Positions 9,659 through 21,800 of a stretch of 64,000 nt of DNA are shown here, one piece after another. The stretch is from Varroa destructor (lineage: Eukaryota > Arthropoda > Arachnida > Mesostigmata > Varroidae). The notes under the pieces are model-generated. The model was not told the DNA's origin, searched no databases, and worked only from the letters and a program-made list of their open reading frames with translations. Position 1 is the stretch's first letter, and every line of letters starts with the position of its first letter. The translations under genes were made by a program, and so were the position numbers. Where the stretch lies: positions 34,664,105 through 34,728,104 of the forward strand of contig NW_019211457.1 in assembly GCF_002443255.2 (NCBI RefSeq). Reading direction: 5' to 3'.

Positions 9659-12600
9659 TCATTTATACAAAGAAAGTGTATCACCACTGGACACCAACAG
9701 AGAAAATGGCGCACTCATATTCTCAGCTACAACGAAGCACGGTGCCGAGTCCTTGCCAACAAAGTCTTCCTCAGATATGTAGGCCGATAGCTTGTAATCA
9801 TCAAGGCTCCACATCCGTATCACGCTGTCGCTACCCACCGCCGCAATGATTCCTAGTCGATCATTTAGCTCGAGACTGAGGTGAGGTCTGCAGCTGTTTT
9901 TATGCTCCTCAAAAGTTACCAGTGGAGTTGCACTGTTACGTCGGTCGTATAGAACAAGCTTGTGATCGTAACCGCTAGCAAGCACATGGCTAGGAGAGAC
10001 TTTCAAATTCGATAGAGGACTGCCGACCTTGATAGCAGAAGATGCGTCAATCTTCACTGCTGTCCGTGGGTCGATTTGGTGAATATTCCCCTTATTAGTT
10101 CCAGCGAACAGGATCTCACCGTCATTCTCCAGCACGAAGACGTTTTCTATAGGAAATTTGATTTCAGATGCATGGCTATCCGTGAGCTGAAACGTGGCAA
10201 TTTTTCGTTCCGCGCCTACTGCCACGAGAATCGGAGTTACGGCAAGCGAAAATAAGGTTTCTGTAGGAGCGAATTCATACGTCTTCGAGAGATCGTCTAA
10301 ATGGTGACTGTCCATAAACATGGGTCGTATACTAACAAACTGTAATGAACGGGTAAATGTTTGACAGGCAACAGCTGCGAAAAATGCGTTCTGAATCTTC
10401 ATTGGCTTTAGATCGACGATCTTGTTCATCGGAAACAAATTGCTTAGTCCATGCGAAATGAAGCGACCGCCATTCTCATTTGAGATCTTCGAACTGAGCA
10501 CAACACTGCCAGAGCCGCCCTTTGTCGTATACGCTGTACACACGATGTCCTCAGACATAATGCTAAGAAGCGGATTTTGAAGATCCACATCATTGAAATC
10601 GGCATTCACTTTACAGGTAAGACTTCGTTTCATTTGACTCATGGCTGATTTAATAGCGTTACTCCGGAACGACTTAGCTCTTCGGCGCGATGGACCTGTC
10701 ACCTGACGCAGCTCAAACGATTCTGTAAAAGCAAAAGGATACTGATAACAAAGCTCTCAACAACTCTAGGTAACAAGTGCTTCGAAATACTTAGCTCAGA
10801 GGCTTAGTTAAATTCAAATTTCAATCAGCAAATCACAAGCAGACCGTTTACATAAAGAACGGCTTGCTATGAAGTGAGATCTAAATATATTAAGACTGTA
10901 CTCCTAAACGCAAATGCCTTCAGAATAAACGTTCGAAGTAAGGTCTATAAAGTAGAAGATATTTAAGGTTCAAATGTTTGACAATATTTCAAAGTTAGCG
11001 CCACACTGTATTGTAACATAATTATCTGAAAAAGACAAAATGAATACTCTACTACCGGTTGGTTTTCAAATAGAATATACCGTTTAACATAAATGCTTAT
11101 GCAAAATGTTGTCTGTGGCGCGCTGGCATCCGGTTTTAACGTTAAACTTATCTCAGTTTACCGGTTTAAAAATATTTCTATAAACTTATATATTAAGGGC
11201 CATAACATTGCCATCAAAGTTTACCTCACTGAAAATTTGCATCTAATAATAAAGGCAATAACTTTTTTTAACTTTGATATATACGTATATGTATATATGA
11301 CCGGGTTACGTAGAGAAAAATATATAAGACGTATCAGTAGATGTGGGGCTAGATGTATAACGGCCAAAAAGTACAACAATATCTTGCCTATAAAAATAGC
11401 CTAGGCAAGCTTTTTTGGAACAAAGCGCGAATTGGGACGTGCCTAGTATGTTAAATAGTTTTCATTGATAATTGCAAAAGAACTTAGAGATAACTCCGAA
11501 GGAAATGAAGAGGAAGGAAAAGATGGCGTAAGATACATATGCAACTTTAGATATGACCGTGAAACGTATAAAGGCACCATACTACATATTAACAGAACCC
11601 ATTGGCGAATTCGCCCTGTAGTCCTATTTTAATATATTATAATCCAAAATCTAAATTTGCTTTAGATGTATATATCTTTCATTTAGATGAAAATAATACA
11701 CTTGCTCAAAAAATAGTAAACTAAATCGTCGAACTTCAAAGTCTGTGAATGCTTCTTGAAAATTATAGATGTGCAGTTACTTATTATGCATGTAGACAAG
11801 AGAATACCTTGTTGAACTACTGTATATCACTTCACCATAAACATCACGACGCCGACCTGTCCAACGGCTGACACACAACGTACAAATTTATCATACCCGG
11901 TAAATAATGAAGTTCGACGGCAATTTGATACCTAATGCCTTCTAGAGCTGCGAAGACACGTGACACGGCGCGGTAATAAAACCTCCCTTTTTTATTGACT
12001 TTTTCCATTACAATATTTGTGTAATTAAAATAAAGCCAGTCCTTAAAAACCTTGTTACTCCCCTTCATTTTATCAATTTCTTGTGAGTCATCTTGACGTA
12101 AGGCATCTATGTTTTCTCTTAATAAACTAGGATAAATTTTCTGTAAGTGTATAAGCAAAATATGATTAGTTTTAAAGACTAAACCGTTTTCTTCACCATT
12201 GGCTGAATATTGTAAATTTATAGTTCCACCCAACTCGAGACTTGTAACTCCAGTAGTATCAACGCTTGATCCTTGAGCACTAAACTTGCAGTCTAATAGT
12301 ACCTTTTAATGATTGCAACGAAGAAGTATTTGCGAACGCACTAAACAATGTTGTCCAACGACGGGGCACACTGAACAAAAAGTAGCACAGTGTGAGCTCG
12401 CACAGTGGTGACATGCCGTAATATCCCCTGACGAATACCCCTCTCCCAACGACTCCGCGCGTTTCGGCTCTTTGCCACTTGACCGCTGCTATTCGACAGG
12501 AAGGGAGCGCGCACTGTCAAGAATATATCGCCAGTTTACTTCTAGGCCATGACTTAGTCCGCGAAGACTAATAAAATAGCTGTATTGTAGTGAAAACAGG

Positions 12601-14090
12601 ACGAAAATGAAGACAAATTAAAACTTAAGTTATGTACATTTACGTTACCGCCGTACGGGTGACTTGTTCGGTGACGTTGCTTTTGTTACAATTTAATATG
12701 TTATAAAAAGGTCAGACGTTTCAATGGCCAAGGTAGGCCCGAAGCTTGTTGGTGGTGGTATAGTAGGCATTCAGGGTTCAAACCAGATTCACTAAATGAA
12801 TACAGCAGTTATTACAGGGTCAAGTACATTTACATGGAAGGATAAGATGTTGCGATCAATGCGTCATCAACGGGTGTATACAGGAAAAGATAAGATATAA
12901 AAAAAAATACATCAGCCAATGAATAATCTGTGAGATCATAGAGCGACAGAAATAGCAGCTGCCGCGTAAGAGATACTCGACTAGAAAAACAACGTTAGGA
13001 TTTGATCTTGACAGCGTTATTACATACTCGGAAGGTCGTGAAAATGAGGGGAGTTAACTGCATTTGATGGTTTTTTCTACTCGTCATCTGACGAGCGTGT
13101 TTGCAGAGGTGAGGGTTAGGCTGTGTGCTAGATTATCGCAAACAGATTCCATTTAAATATTGCAAACATAGTGATTGTACGCAGGAGCGAAACGAGAAAA
13201 GACAAGAGGCCGATTTTGTTAATTTTCTTCTCAACAAAATTCTATAGACTCGATTCAATGGCGAAATTATAACATATTCAAGGGAAACAATTCAAAACAA
13301 AATATATTCCTATATTTTCATAATTAAGTTTCTAATCGAAAGTCCTCCATCATATAGCAGGCATTATTTTAGCTACTGAGTCTGAAATTCGTTCGACTCT
13401 GTCGTTATGGTAGAAATTCTTATCTGATCATTTCCACTTAATATTGCCTTACAACGAACGATTATATGAAACAATTCCGATCGCCCCTGGAAATTCGACA
13501 GTGCTTGTGTTGAAAGTGTTAGAAGTAAACGACAGTGAGAAATGAAAGCGCTAGCCATGCGGTTTGACTACGCAGTTTTGCTTCTTTAAATATTTTCACG
13601 TCAATGCCTGCTAAAGATAAAAACACCCATGATTTTGTCGTTATATATTGGACTTCCGGACTAGACTTAGGTTTTCATAAGAGTTTATCTACCATTATCA
13701 AACAGCAACCCGTCTAGTCGCATTTTATACATGTTCGCTATACATATAAAACATATTTGTCGCGTTTGACATCCCGGACTTCAGCCGTTAAGCATTACTT
13801 CAGATAGCTGGCTTCCAGCATGAAACGAAATGCGGGTTACCCCCAGATTTAAATTTAAACCATTACGCTATGTTTATGGACCCATACTTACTCGAAAAAG
13901 ACATCGTATTACGTTTTCGTATCTCCTCTTTGATTTGTTCAGCCTGCTCATGGCCTTTAATTCGTTGAATTTTTTCAGGCGGTAGTGGATTAGATGCACG
14001 TCCAGGAGTGATACGAAAGTACTTCCGTTTTTGTCTATCGTAATAGAAGCCAGGTAAGTCACTTTCCACATCTTTATCTCGTGAAGTCAT
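9659..14090 (-). CDS. DCAF4: DDB1- and CUL4-associated factor 4 (WD40 protein)
   Basis: Exons 14090-13892 and 10722-9659 join as one leftover base plus two to make a lysine codon, giving 420 residues. Exon 1 carries the family N-terminal signature DLPGFYYDRQKRKYFRI (residues 11-27). Exon 2 carries degenerate WD40 repeats, with IDPR at about 283, LYDRR at about 324 and RMWSLDDYKL at about 369. LYDRR and IDPR sit where the family has WDxR-type motifs. The human protein ends in the same kind of AVGQD..YCYS strand that here reads SGDTLSLYK. DCAF4 is a substrate receptor of the CUL4-DDB1 ubiquitin ligase. The donor (GTAAGT) and acceptor (TTTTACAG) are good. The 3.2-kb intron holds the right edge of the tandem duplication and a cystatin-like frame. 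The start ATG is 1.07 kb from the divergent INTS9 ATG. Confidence 0.9.
11844..12305 (-). CDS. Candidate exon with cystatin-like segment, in DCAF4 intron
   Basis: The frame is open from 12305 (after a TAA) to a stop at 11844, 153 codons with no ATG near its start. The middle resembles a cystatin fold: NYTNIVMEKVNKKGRFYY looks like the N-terminal helix, followed by RVFAALEGIRYQIAVEL at the first hairpin. There AALEG would stand at the QxVxG inhibitory loop with only the glycine kept. A possible donor (GTATGA) follows the LHYLPG codons near 11,900, so the last 18 residues may be intron. It could be one exon of a larger gene, for example a cathepsin F-type propeptide or a secreted cystatin, or a decaying fragment. 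No partner exon was found. The family call is tentative. Confidence 0.35.
   Translation of the reverse strand, partial: KVLLDCKFSAQGSSVDTTGVTSLELGGTINLQYSANGEENGLVFKTNHILLIHLQKIYPSLLRENIDALRQDDSQEIDKMKGSNKVFKDWLYFNYTNIVMEKVNKKGRFYYRAVSRVFAALEGIRYQIAVELHYLPGMINLYVVCQPLDRSAS
12306..13891. other. Remainder of DCAF4 intron 1
   Basis: AT-rich intron sequence. A short block at 12,755-12,800 has tRNA-like A-box and B-box fragments (gtggtatagtagg, ggttcaaacc) placed too close together for a tRNA. A segment at about 13,788-13,850 resembles 18,078-18,150 (shared gccgtta and cttccagca cores, then a ggtt..acccc box), which may be a short dispersed repeat. No gene is supported. Confidence 0.4.
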
Positions 14091-15160
14091 CTTTGTCCTA
14101 ACGTTGCACGTGACTTTCTACAGCTGCAAACTGGTCGATGCACGCGGTTCGATTGTAAGTTATTTTCTAAGTTAGAGGCCTCTTTTCATCCAAAAAGTCC
14201 GAAATCTGTAGCGTATCTCTTACCGATGCGCCGTTTGAGCTTAAGTTTCCTTAGTACAAGGTTGCTGTTTAATAGAAATTATTATTTCAGAAGGTTCTTC
14301 TGATGTGAATCCGATCCACATGGCAGATGCCGTTATATGTGAAGTATGAAAAAACAAATACACATATGTGATCCTAGCATGGTAATTCCATCTACAAATG
14401 TTTTTACGTTTTTTTCATCACAAAACTTGAACCTCACAACAGCGCAATGCACGTGGAACAGTACAAACGCACGATAGAACTAGACTCAATCAAAAACCAT
14501 CACGCTCAAATCAGCTGGTGATCGGTAACATAAAACGAAACGTAGGTCGGCCAATACCGAAAATACGAGAATAACATCTGCTTGGAGTCGACATCCAACA
14601 CACATGAGCAAATCGTCGTTGTAATGTTAGTATTATGTACGTAATGTTACAATAACTTACACTTGAAATATCACAGTTCATAGACACCCACAGCGGTGCG
14701 TCTGTCAAATCGATGCAGCGTTTTTTAGGACTAATTGATAGTAGGATACGACGGCGGCTACTCCATAAGGGTTGGTTATTACCAGCGAAGTAAACAAGCA
14801 TTAGTCCCTGTTCGTTCGAATTTAAGACCGCTTACAAAAATTTACACCGCAAATATCTTCCAGTAAAAAGACGAAGGCGAGTCTTTAATTTTTTTTGTAT
14901 GTGATTCTTCCTTTTGGAGGTTAAAAAGATGTGGCCTGTGAGATACGATTGGATAAATCAGTAAAGTGGCCTTTCATGAATCTAAGAAGTTCCGATACTT
15001 ATGTAACCGGGGCCCGACAGGAGACATAGACGTTTAGGCAATTGTAAGCGATTTGTTGCGTCTAAACCGGACTTCAACTAAGCATATCGCTTGCCCTTAA
15101 AAAGATCCAGAGTTATCGCTTACACATTATTGCCATCGTGTTTACGTGCATATTATAATC
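14091..15160. promoter_or_regulatory. Divergent intergenic region, DCAF4 / INTS9
   Basis: A 1.07-kb interval between the start codons of two divergently transcribed housekeeping genes. Promoters and 5' UTRs of both must lie here. I see no clear TATA box that decides a start. The minus-strand open frame at 14511-14801 has no recognisable protein features. Confidence 0.5.
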
Positions 15161-17858
15161 ATGAAGCTCTATTGTCTTTCCGATAATCCTAATAAGCCTT
15201 GTTACGTGTTAAAACACAAAAACTCTTTAGTAATGCTGGATTGTGCATTGGATCTGAGTTCGGTGATGAGTTTTGTTCCATTAACGATGGTGCATTCACC
15301 TCGTTTGAGCCAGTTGGCTGCATGGACCGCAAGAGATGGGGTGCTAGAAGATCATATTGATTTTCGGGAAAATAATGGCAGGGCATTTATAAACGCCGAA
15401 CCAGGTAAAAATATTTTATAATAATAAAGAAGTAAAGAGCAAGCGGCGTTTACTAAAAAAAAAATTACGAATATAGAAATGTTATCCTATACAAAACGTA
15501 GGTTGCATTAATGATATCGTTATTAGGAATATAAATCTCCCATTATAAATCCCATTAAAAATGTATAAAAGATCTGTGCTTTTGGTAAATTAGAGAGCTA
15601 TGAGGATTTCTTTTGAGTAGGTTGATGACATTGACATTACCATTGTATGTTGCTATTCGAAGTAAAATTTGTGTATAAAAAAAAAACAAATTGTTACACT
15701 ATGTAAATATCAGCGAATTATCTACACGGATGTCATTGCATTGAATCAAAACACTAACACAACAAACTTTTTTTGCAGAATTTCTGCTTCCTGAGTTAGG
15801 TCTATTGAATATTGGTGACATCGATGTCATTCTCATATCCAACTACACCAATATGCTCGCTCTTCCCTTTATTACTGAGAACTCTGCTTTTAGGGGAGAA
15901 GTTTACATGACCGAACCTACATCGCTGATAGGCCGTTTATATATGGACGAACTTATCGAATATATTGAGCGATGTCCAAAACCAAAATTAGCTAATAAAA
16001 TTTACAAGGAGATGTCGTTCTTTAAGCATCTAGCCGCGTTTAATACAGACGCTGAAAAAGTGCCATCATGGCAGGAAATTTATACAACAAAAAACGTTGC
16101 CAGCTGCTTAATGAAAGTGAAGACAGTTGGATTCAATCAGAAGCTTTCGGTGTTTGGTAACGTCCATGTTTCATGCGTGTCCGCCGGGTTTTGCGTTGGA
16201 AGTTGTAACTGGATTATACAGTCGGATCAGGAAAAGATCGGTTACATGGCATCGTCATCAACGTTGACCACGCATCCAAAGCCGATAGAGCATCAGCCCC
16301 TTCGTGGGATGGACATGCTGATCATGACCTCGCTTACCCAAACACCCCTGGCCATACCCGATACCATGCTCAGCGAAATGTGTCAGGCCGTCGAGCAGAC
16401 CTTGAATCGAGGCGGTAATGTTCTGATTCCTTGCTATTCAGCAGGGGTTGTGTACGATCTCTTTGAGTGTCTTTCTGGCCATTTAGAAAGTCGGAATTTG
16501 TTCAATACGATGTACTTTGTATCGCCTGTAGCCAACAAAAGTTTAGCATACTCGAGTATTCTGGCGGAATGGTTGACCTCGTCAAAACAACAACGAGTCT
16601 ATGTTCCCGAGGAGCCGTTTCCACATTCGCATTTAATGAAATGCGGGCGGCTTAAGGTGTATGAAAGTATAGCAGACGAAGCGTTCATGAATGACTTCCA
16701 CATACCGTGTATTGTATTCGCAGGGCATCCATCATTACGATTTGGCGACTCTGTGCATTTGATGGAGCTATGGCAAAACGATCCTAACAACGCCGTCATA
16801 TTTACTGAGCCAGATTATAACTATGTGGATGCTGTCGCCCCATTTCAGCCTGTATCAATTAAGGTATTGTACTACCCAATTGATACATCTCTCAGCTTTG
16901 CACAAGCCAACAAGCTTTTACGGGACCTTAGACCCAATATTTTATTGTCACATAAACAGTACAGTGAACCACCAGCTATGTGTCCAGCCACCCCCGGTGT
17001 ATGCGCCCTAGCTCTTGAGCCTGAGGCAAGATACTTAACGTGTCGAAGACCAGAAGTAGTTCAGGTGTGTTCTATTCTATATTAAGTACAAACTTGTCTT
17101 AAGATTTTCTAGTAATGAAGTTGAAATTTAAATATGAATACCCATGAAGTGTATGAGATAAGGCCCATATCCATATCTGTCCACGAAAACTTTGACATTC
17201 TGTTCTTAAGTGTTTAATATAGCTTAGTAATTAATAACGAAGCCTTTGATATTTTCTTCTCAATTAAGGCCGTTTCAGACGAACTCTATGGCAGAGGGAG
17301 CAAAGAGTATTAACTAATAGCGAATAATTATTAATACAATATTCTTGTTTATAAGGTCATCAATAGGGGCTTGATGATACAAACGTCGCAAAAGCGGCCT
17401 AACAATTAATTGCCTAATATCTAATAAACGACTCAATATATTTCTTTCAGATTCCAATAAAACGCAAAATCCAGAAGGTGGAGTTGGACCCCGCTCTAGC
17501 TGACGATATAATCCCAGTCGAATTGGAGTCTCGAAAGGGCGTCGCCGTAAGCTCAGTGACAGCAACGTTGAGTGTTAACAACAATCAATGCATCTTAAAG
17601 AAACCGCCGAATCTCTCGACGACGATCAGTTATCCGTATGGCGAATTAAATGTGAAGTTGTTGACAAATCGTTTAACGAAAGCTGGCTTTACCGACGTTA
17701 AGACTGAAGTCTCGGGTAATGCGACGACAATCCATTTGGCCAAGGAGGGTGTGCTTATCCGTCTCGAAGACCACTCCACCCATATACTTGACTCTGTTGA
17801 TACAACCGTTAGGAGTAAAGTGCAAAAAGCCGTTCTTGAGAGTCTCGAAAAATTCTAA
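15161..17858 (+). CDS. INTS9: Integrator complex subunit 9
   Basis: Three exons (15161-15404, 15779-17064, 17451-17858) join in phase to give 645 residues, close to the 658 of the human protein. The start MKLYCLSDNPNKPCYVLKHK matches the family N-terminus directly. The metallo-beta-lactamase and beta-CASP regions fill exons 1-2, with DVILISNY, WIIQSDQEKIGYM, LTTHPKP, FAGHPSLRFGD and FTEPDYNY all recognisable. As in known INTS9, the zinc-binding HxHxDH signature is missing (SNYTNMLALPFITE at that position), so it is the inactive partner of the INTS11 endonuclease. Exon 3 carries the C-terminal domain that contacts INTS11 and ends SLEKF. Integrator cleaves snRNA 3' ends and terminates paused transcripts in the nucleus. 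Introns are 374 and 386 bases with normal borders (GTAAAA and TTTTGCAG; GTGTGT and TTTCAG). Confidence 0.97.
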
Positions 17859-18343
17859 TAGCAGACTGAAAAGTTCTAATACTGAGTGCGTACACAGATA
17901 AATATTAAAAGCAAGACAAAGCATACGAATTCATAATACTTACGTATGCTAAAAGGATCGTACCAAATCTGTCGCTTAGATCGATTGAAAACAGATCTTA
18001 TCGGATAGGTTCTTACCAACCAGGGGAAGTCAGTGAATTTTAATTATTAGACTTCTATGTTCCGATTTCTACGCCTGATTTCGCCGTTAGGCGTTCCATG
18101 ACACAGCTTCCAGCACGAAATGAAGTGTATGTCAAGGTTTGAACCCCTGAATAATTAGCAGGCAAATACGTTTATTATATAGACCTAACAAGGCTGAAGC
18201 ACACGGCAGAAAATCGTGTAAAATCTATATATGAAACGAATTTAGAATGCTTTGACGTGCGGTGAGAATTCAAAATGTGTAATAAAGACTGCTTCAACTT
18301 ACGTAATTGAATCTATCACGAGAAAGAAAGCAGTGTGTATATA

Positions 18344-18379
<36 letters not shown>

Positions 18380-18812
18380 GAATAGATCAGGATAGGGATC
18401 TGCTTTAAATCATAGCAAAGACTACTTTTCTAAGCGAAGTTAAATAAGTTGAGTTGCCGACACTTAGTTTCCAATGATTATGTAACGTGGACTAAAGACG
18501 GTAAGATGAGACACATATACAAATCAAAACGTAGCAATTACTTGAAAAACACAAAACATTACAGCTTTGTAATCTGCTCTTCTTGGTTTATATTCCTTAT
18601 TTGAGTTCACTTATATAAGATACAATGTAAAAACTACAGCTAAATTCCATTTTCTCAAACAAACAATCGAATTGCTATACATTGTCTAATCTTGTCCCAC
18701 AGCTCGTAGCCACTGTTAAGGTCAGTATTCAACTCCATATTGCTGAACCATTGCGGGCGAGACCGTTATGCGTCTATTTTCCTTTTTATCTAACGCGAGT
18801 CACGATATCTGC
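17859..18812. other. Convergent intergenic region INTS9 / HCCS, with (TA)n
   Basis: The 3' flanks of two convergent genes. It contains a (TA)n microsatellite at about 18,337-18,379, interrupted once by a C. A segment at 18,078-18,150 is weakly similar to 13,788-13,850. No open frame of interest. Confidence 0.6.
18337..18379. repeat. (TA)n microsatellite
   Basis: An alternating TA run of about 43 bases with a single interruption (tacata), located 3' of INTS9 and HCCS. Confidence 0.95.
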
Positions 18813-21226
18813 CTACGATGAACTGGTGGCGGCATCTGATACCTGAGGAGGTTCTGCTAGCTTATGTGGTTTAGGGGCGATGTTGAACCACTCAAGCTTC
18901 CAACGCCAGTAAGCAACTCTCATACGGTCCCATATATTTTCAAATGAATCCATCGCTGGCCGAACGTCAAGAAGTGTGAATTCGCTGTTCTGCGGATTAA
19001 CTGGTCCACCATCGTAATAGTCAATAACGTACCTGTGAAAGGACAAAGCCGTAAAATATATGACGAGTAATACAAATGTATTAATTCGTTGGCGATGCGA
19101 AAACTTTCAACTAATAAGGATGAGATACTAGAACACAACAGTATTTTCAATTCTTTCTTACCGGTTTTCTTAAAATGCATGCTTGAACTCCAGCAAGTAC
19201 AGTTGTTCATATGATCTTTAGCCAATTAAGCTAGATAAAACTCTTTCTCCTAGATTACCTGACGTCCTTCCCGCACCTATCCACGATCCAATCATGCCGG
19301 TCGAACGGCAGGTCGTAGCCAAGCCAGTATCGCATACTTGCTCGAGGTGAATAGTCTGTAGCTTTTCCTCCAAACTTGCGCAACTTTGGACAGCGGCACT
19401 CGCTGTAATGTAGAGCCTCCCACTTCAGTACTTCTCGCCAAGCCTGTTCGTTGTTGGCATTGTGAATCCTGATTATATCCATCATATCTTTCGGTTCTAG
19501 GCTAGCCTCTTGCCAGCGCCATCCCTTGCGAATCATAGCGTTCCAAAACATCTGCGGCGAGGGATACTCCCAGGTTTCTCCATCTTTTCCGTCAGCTTTC
19601 GGGATTGTGCTCTTGGCACGATCTGTCGGCAGTGAAAATGGCTGATCGGGCTGTGGTCGTTGGTTTGGTTGTGGCATCATATTCAAGGGGTTTATATAAT
19701 CTTTTGGTTCGCCCTGTCACACGATTAGTCAGTCAAATTCATTTTAGGTAAGGAAAAAGATGTGTTAGTGGTATACTAGCTAAGCATAAAAGCTAGGCAG
19801 GCTGCCTATATTTTATAATTACGAAAGATATACTTAGTATTTTAACTGAACAATAACGTTTAAACCACAACCGAACAACGAAGTGAACGTTTCTAATAAC
19901 ACAAATTTATATATTTACTATATTATATTTATTAATAACAGAGTTTGTCAACCACTCTAATGATATAAAGTAACGTCAGCTAAAATCGGTCCTACGATTG
20001 GAAACTTACAGCTTCCCCTTGTCTCATGGGACATTCAGAAATGTAGGTAGCCGCTTGATTATTATTCTCTTCATTTTTTCCATTTTTCGCAGGGCAGTTG
20101 CCTGGAATACACTCCGCCGGTTTTGATCCTGTTTTAGCACCTGCTGCTAGCTGAAAGGTGTAAGACAATCCGCAGTGCAATGAAAATTGCACTTTATTTT
20201 GAAATAAATAATCGGTAATGTGCGTTTTACAGTTAGAGCAACAACTTTGTTTTTGATTCTAACTTAATTTGATAAAAGTCGTAACTGGCTTTTTGATTTT
20301 GTCATGCTTGCTTCGCTTTGTCAAATAAACCACTGAAGCTTTTACAATGCATATGAAGGTGCAACTATGTGATGGTCACGTGGTTAACAGACACTTGGTT
20401 CTGTTACTTCAAAGTAACAGTTGCAACTACTGGTGAAAATACCCTTGACTCGTATTTGTTTTTTACATTAGAGGAACACTGACTACGGTTCTGTACATGT
20501 TTCATTTTTTGAATATTTGTTCAAATCCGAAATAATGTGGGTCACTGCAACATATATTAGTACGTATAATTTTTTGCTATCTGCCTCAATCATTTCTGCA
20601 TAGAGGCCAACGAGTTTATTCAGGTTGAATATCTAGCTATTAAATCTGGTGTTAGGAATTGAAACTCTTAGGACCTCTATTACAGTTGTAGGGTAGCTAG
20701 ACGAACGGTAAGCATGTCGGTTCGATCCACCATAAACATAATAATGAATCTGCAGAGAGGCAAATAATATGCTTTGTGTTTTGAACGTTTTTTTTTACGA
20801 ATTCCTTATACATTAAGGCCGAAATTTGTTTCTACGATACCCAGTTGTGTACTACCACAAGTATATGCATGTGTTTCATAAAATAAAATGAGAAGCAACA
20901 CAGAAATCGAAGGTTCCATTTTCGCGTCCTTTCTCGCATTTCAGGTTTCCTATGGAGGTTTACGCGCAACAAATATTATTCATTTGATTAAAAGATGAAT
21001 CACTAATCCGAAAAATTGTATTGCTGAATTAAGCGTGCTGACAGATTTTGCGTACGAAGTAAGGTGTAATGAGTAAGAGCTCTATGGGACTTCGGCTAAC
21101 CTTGGAGTGGTCCACAGGGCATCTACCTTTCGCATCAATTGCAGCTTGCTTTTCTGAGTTAGTAAAGACCATAACTGTGCCCAGCGGACCAGGAACTTCC
21201 TTAGGGGCGGCTTGTTGATTACCCAT
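18813..21226 (-). CDS. HCCS: Holocytochrome c-type synthase (cytochrome c heme lyase)
   Basis: Four exons (21226-21101, 20150-20010, 19713-19259, 19032-18813) join in phase to give 313 residues; the human protein has 268. The enzyme attaches heme covalently to apocytochrome c on the outer face of the inner mitochondrial membrane. Three Cys-Pro heme-regulatory-type motifs lie in the N-terminal part, at C36 (RCPVDHSK), C61 and C82 (ECPMRQG). The core has DPLN-like [40 protein letters not shown] (H173 corresponds to the heme-ligand histidine), [18 protein letters not shown] and VIDYYDGG. The C-terminus continues about 25 residues past the usual WRW end. Splice donors include GTTAGC for intron 1; the others are close to consensus. 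The start ATG faces the mago start 574 bases away. Confidence 0.97.
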
Positions 21227-21800
21227 TCCCCTTTACGAAGCACCTCGATCACGAAACGAAAGAACACCAAATTATAACTTTACCAGCTGCACCCTCACTG
21301 AGCAAAAATCATTCTCCACCGCCGCGCATGTAAACCAAGCTATTTACGGATTGTTCACTCGGCGCGTATTTCGACACATGTAAAACGTTCGACGCCTGTT
21401 TAAGTCGTCATGTCCTAGCAGACGACATTTAACTAGTATTCTTATTCACGAGAAATTTGTTGTTTGCATTCCGCATTAGCTAATGCACGGATGGGAAAAC
21501 AAACTCGAAACATTTGCAAGTATATTAAAGGCTTTTTTGAGCTATAAACAAACATTAGGCTTATGCTATAAAGCCACCGGTCAGCTAGAGCGCCCCTCTA
21601 AAGTATTGTTGTACCGTAGCTAACCCTAGAAAAAGCGGTGAACTTTGCGCCTATTGTTTCCATACACAAAATTGACGGAGCCATTTCAATCTGTTTGTTT
21701 TGAAAGCGCCGTATCGGATAAATCGCAAGAATCAAGCAACTATTCAGACGGCGTGTGGTGCGAATTGTGGAGCAGTGTGCTTAAAAGATAGAAATTAGTC
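21227..21800. promoter_or_regulatory. Bidirectional promoter region, HCCS / mago
   Basis: 574 bases separate the two start codons of divergent housekeeping genes, so the interval must hold both promoters and 5' UTRs. It is richer in CG dinucleotides than the flanks. No TATA box is clearly placed for either gene. Confidence 0.65.

Larger units (their letters stand above)
4646..11735. repeat. Tandem segmental duplication, unit B
   Basis: If the duplication is a simple direct tandem, the junction lies near 4645. This unit then runs from the TRAF promoter to a point within the DCAF4 intron, where similarity with unit A fades at about 11,725-11,735. It contains the intact TRAF-like gene and intact DCAF4 exon 2. 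The left limit is inferred from the position of the junction. The right limit is seen by direct comparison with 4600-4645. Confidence 0.85.

Noticed and set aside
9015..9849. Plus-strand open frames of about 100 codons near the DCAF4 3' end
   Set aside because: They overlap DCAF4 antisense or its 3' flank, and their counterparts in unit A are altered or broken, so they are not conserved as proteins.
20701..20740. Possible tRNA (ggttcgatcc B box)
   Set aside because: The T-arm bases do not pair and no cloverleaf or acceptor stem can be drawn. The similar block at 12,755-12,800 has its A and B boxes too close together.
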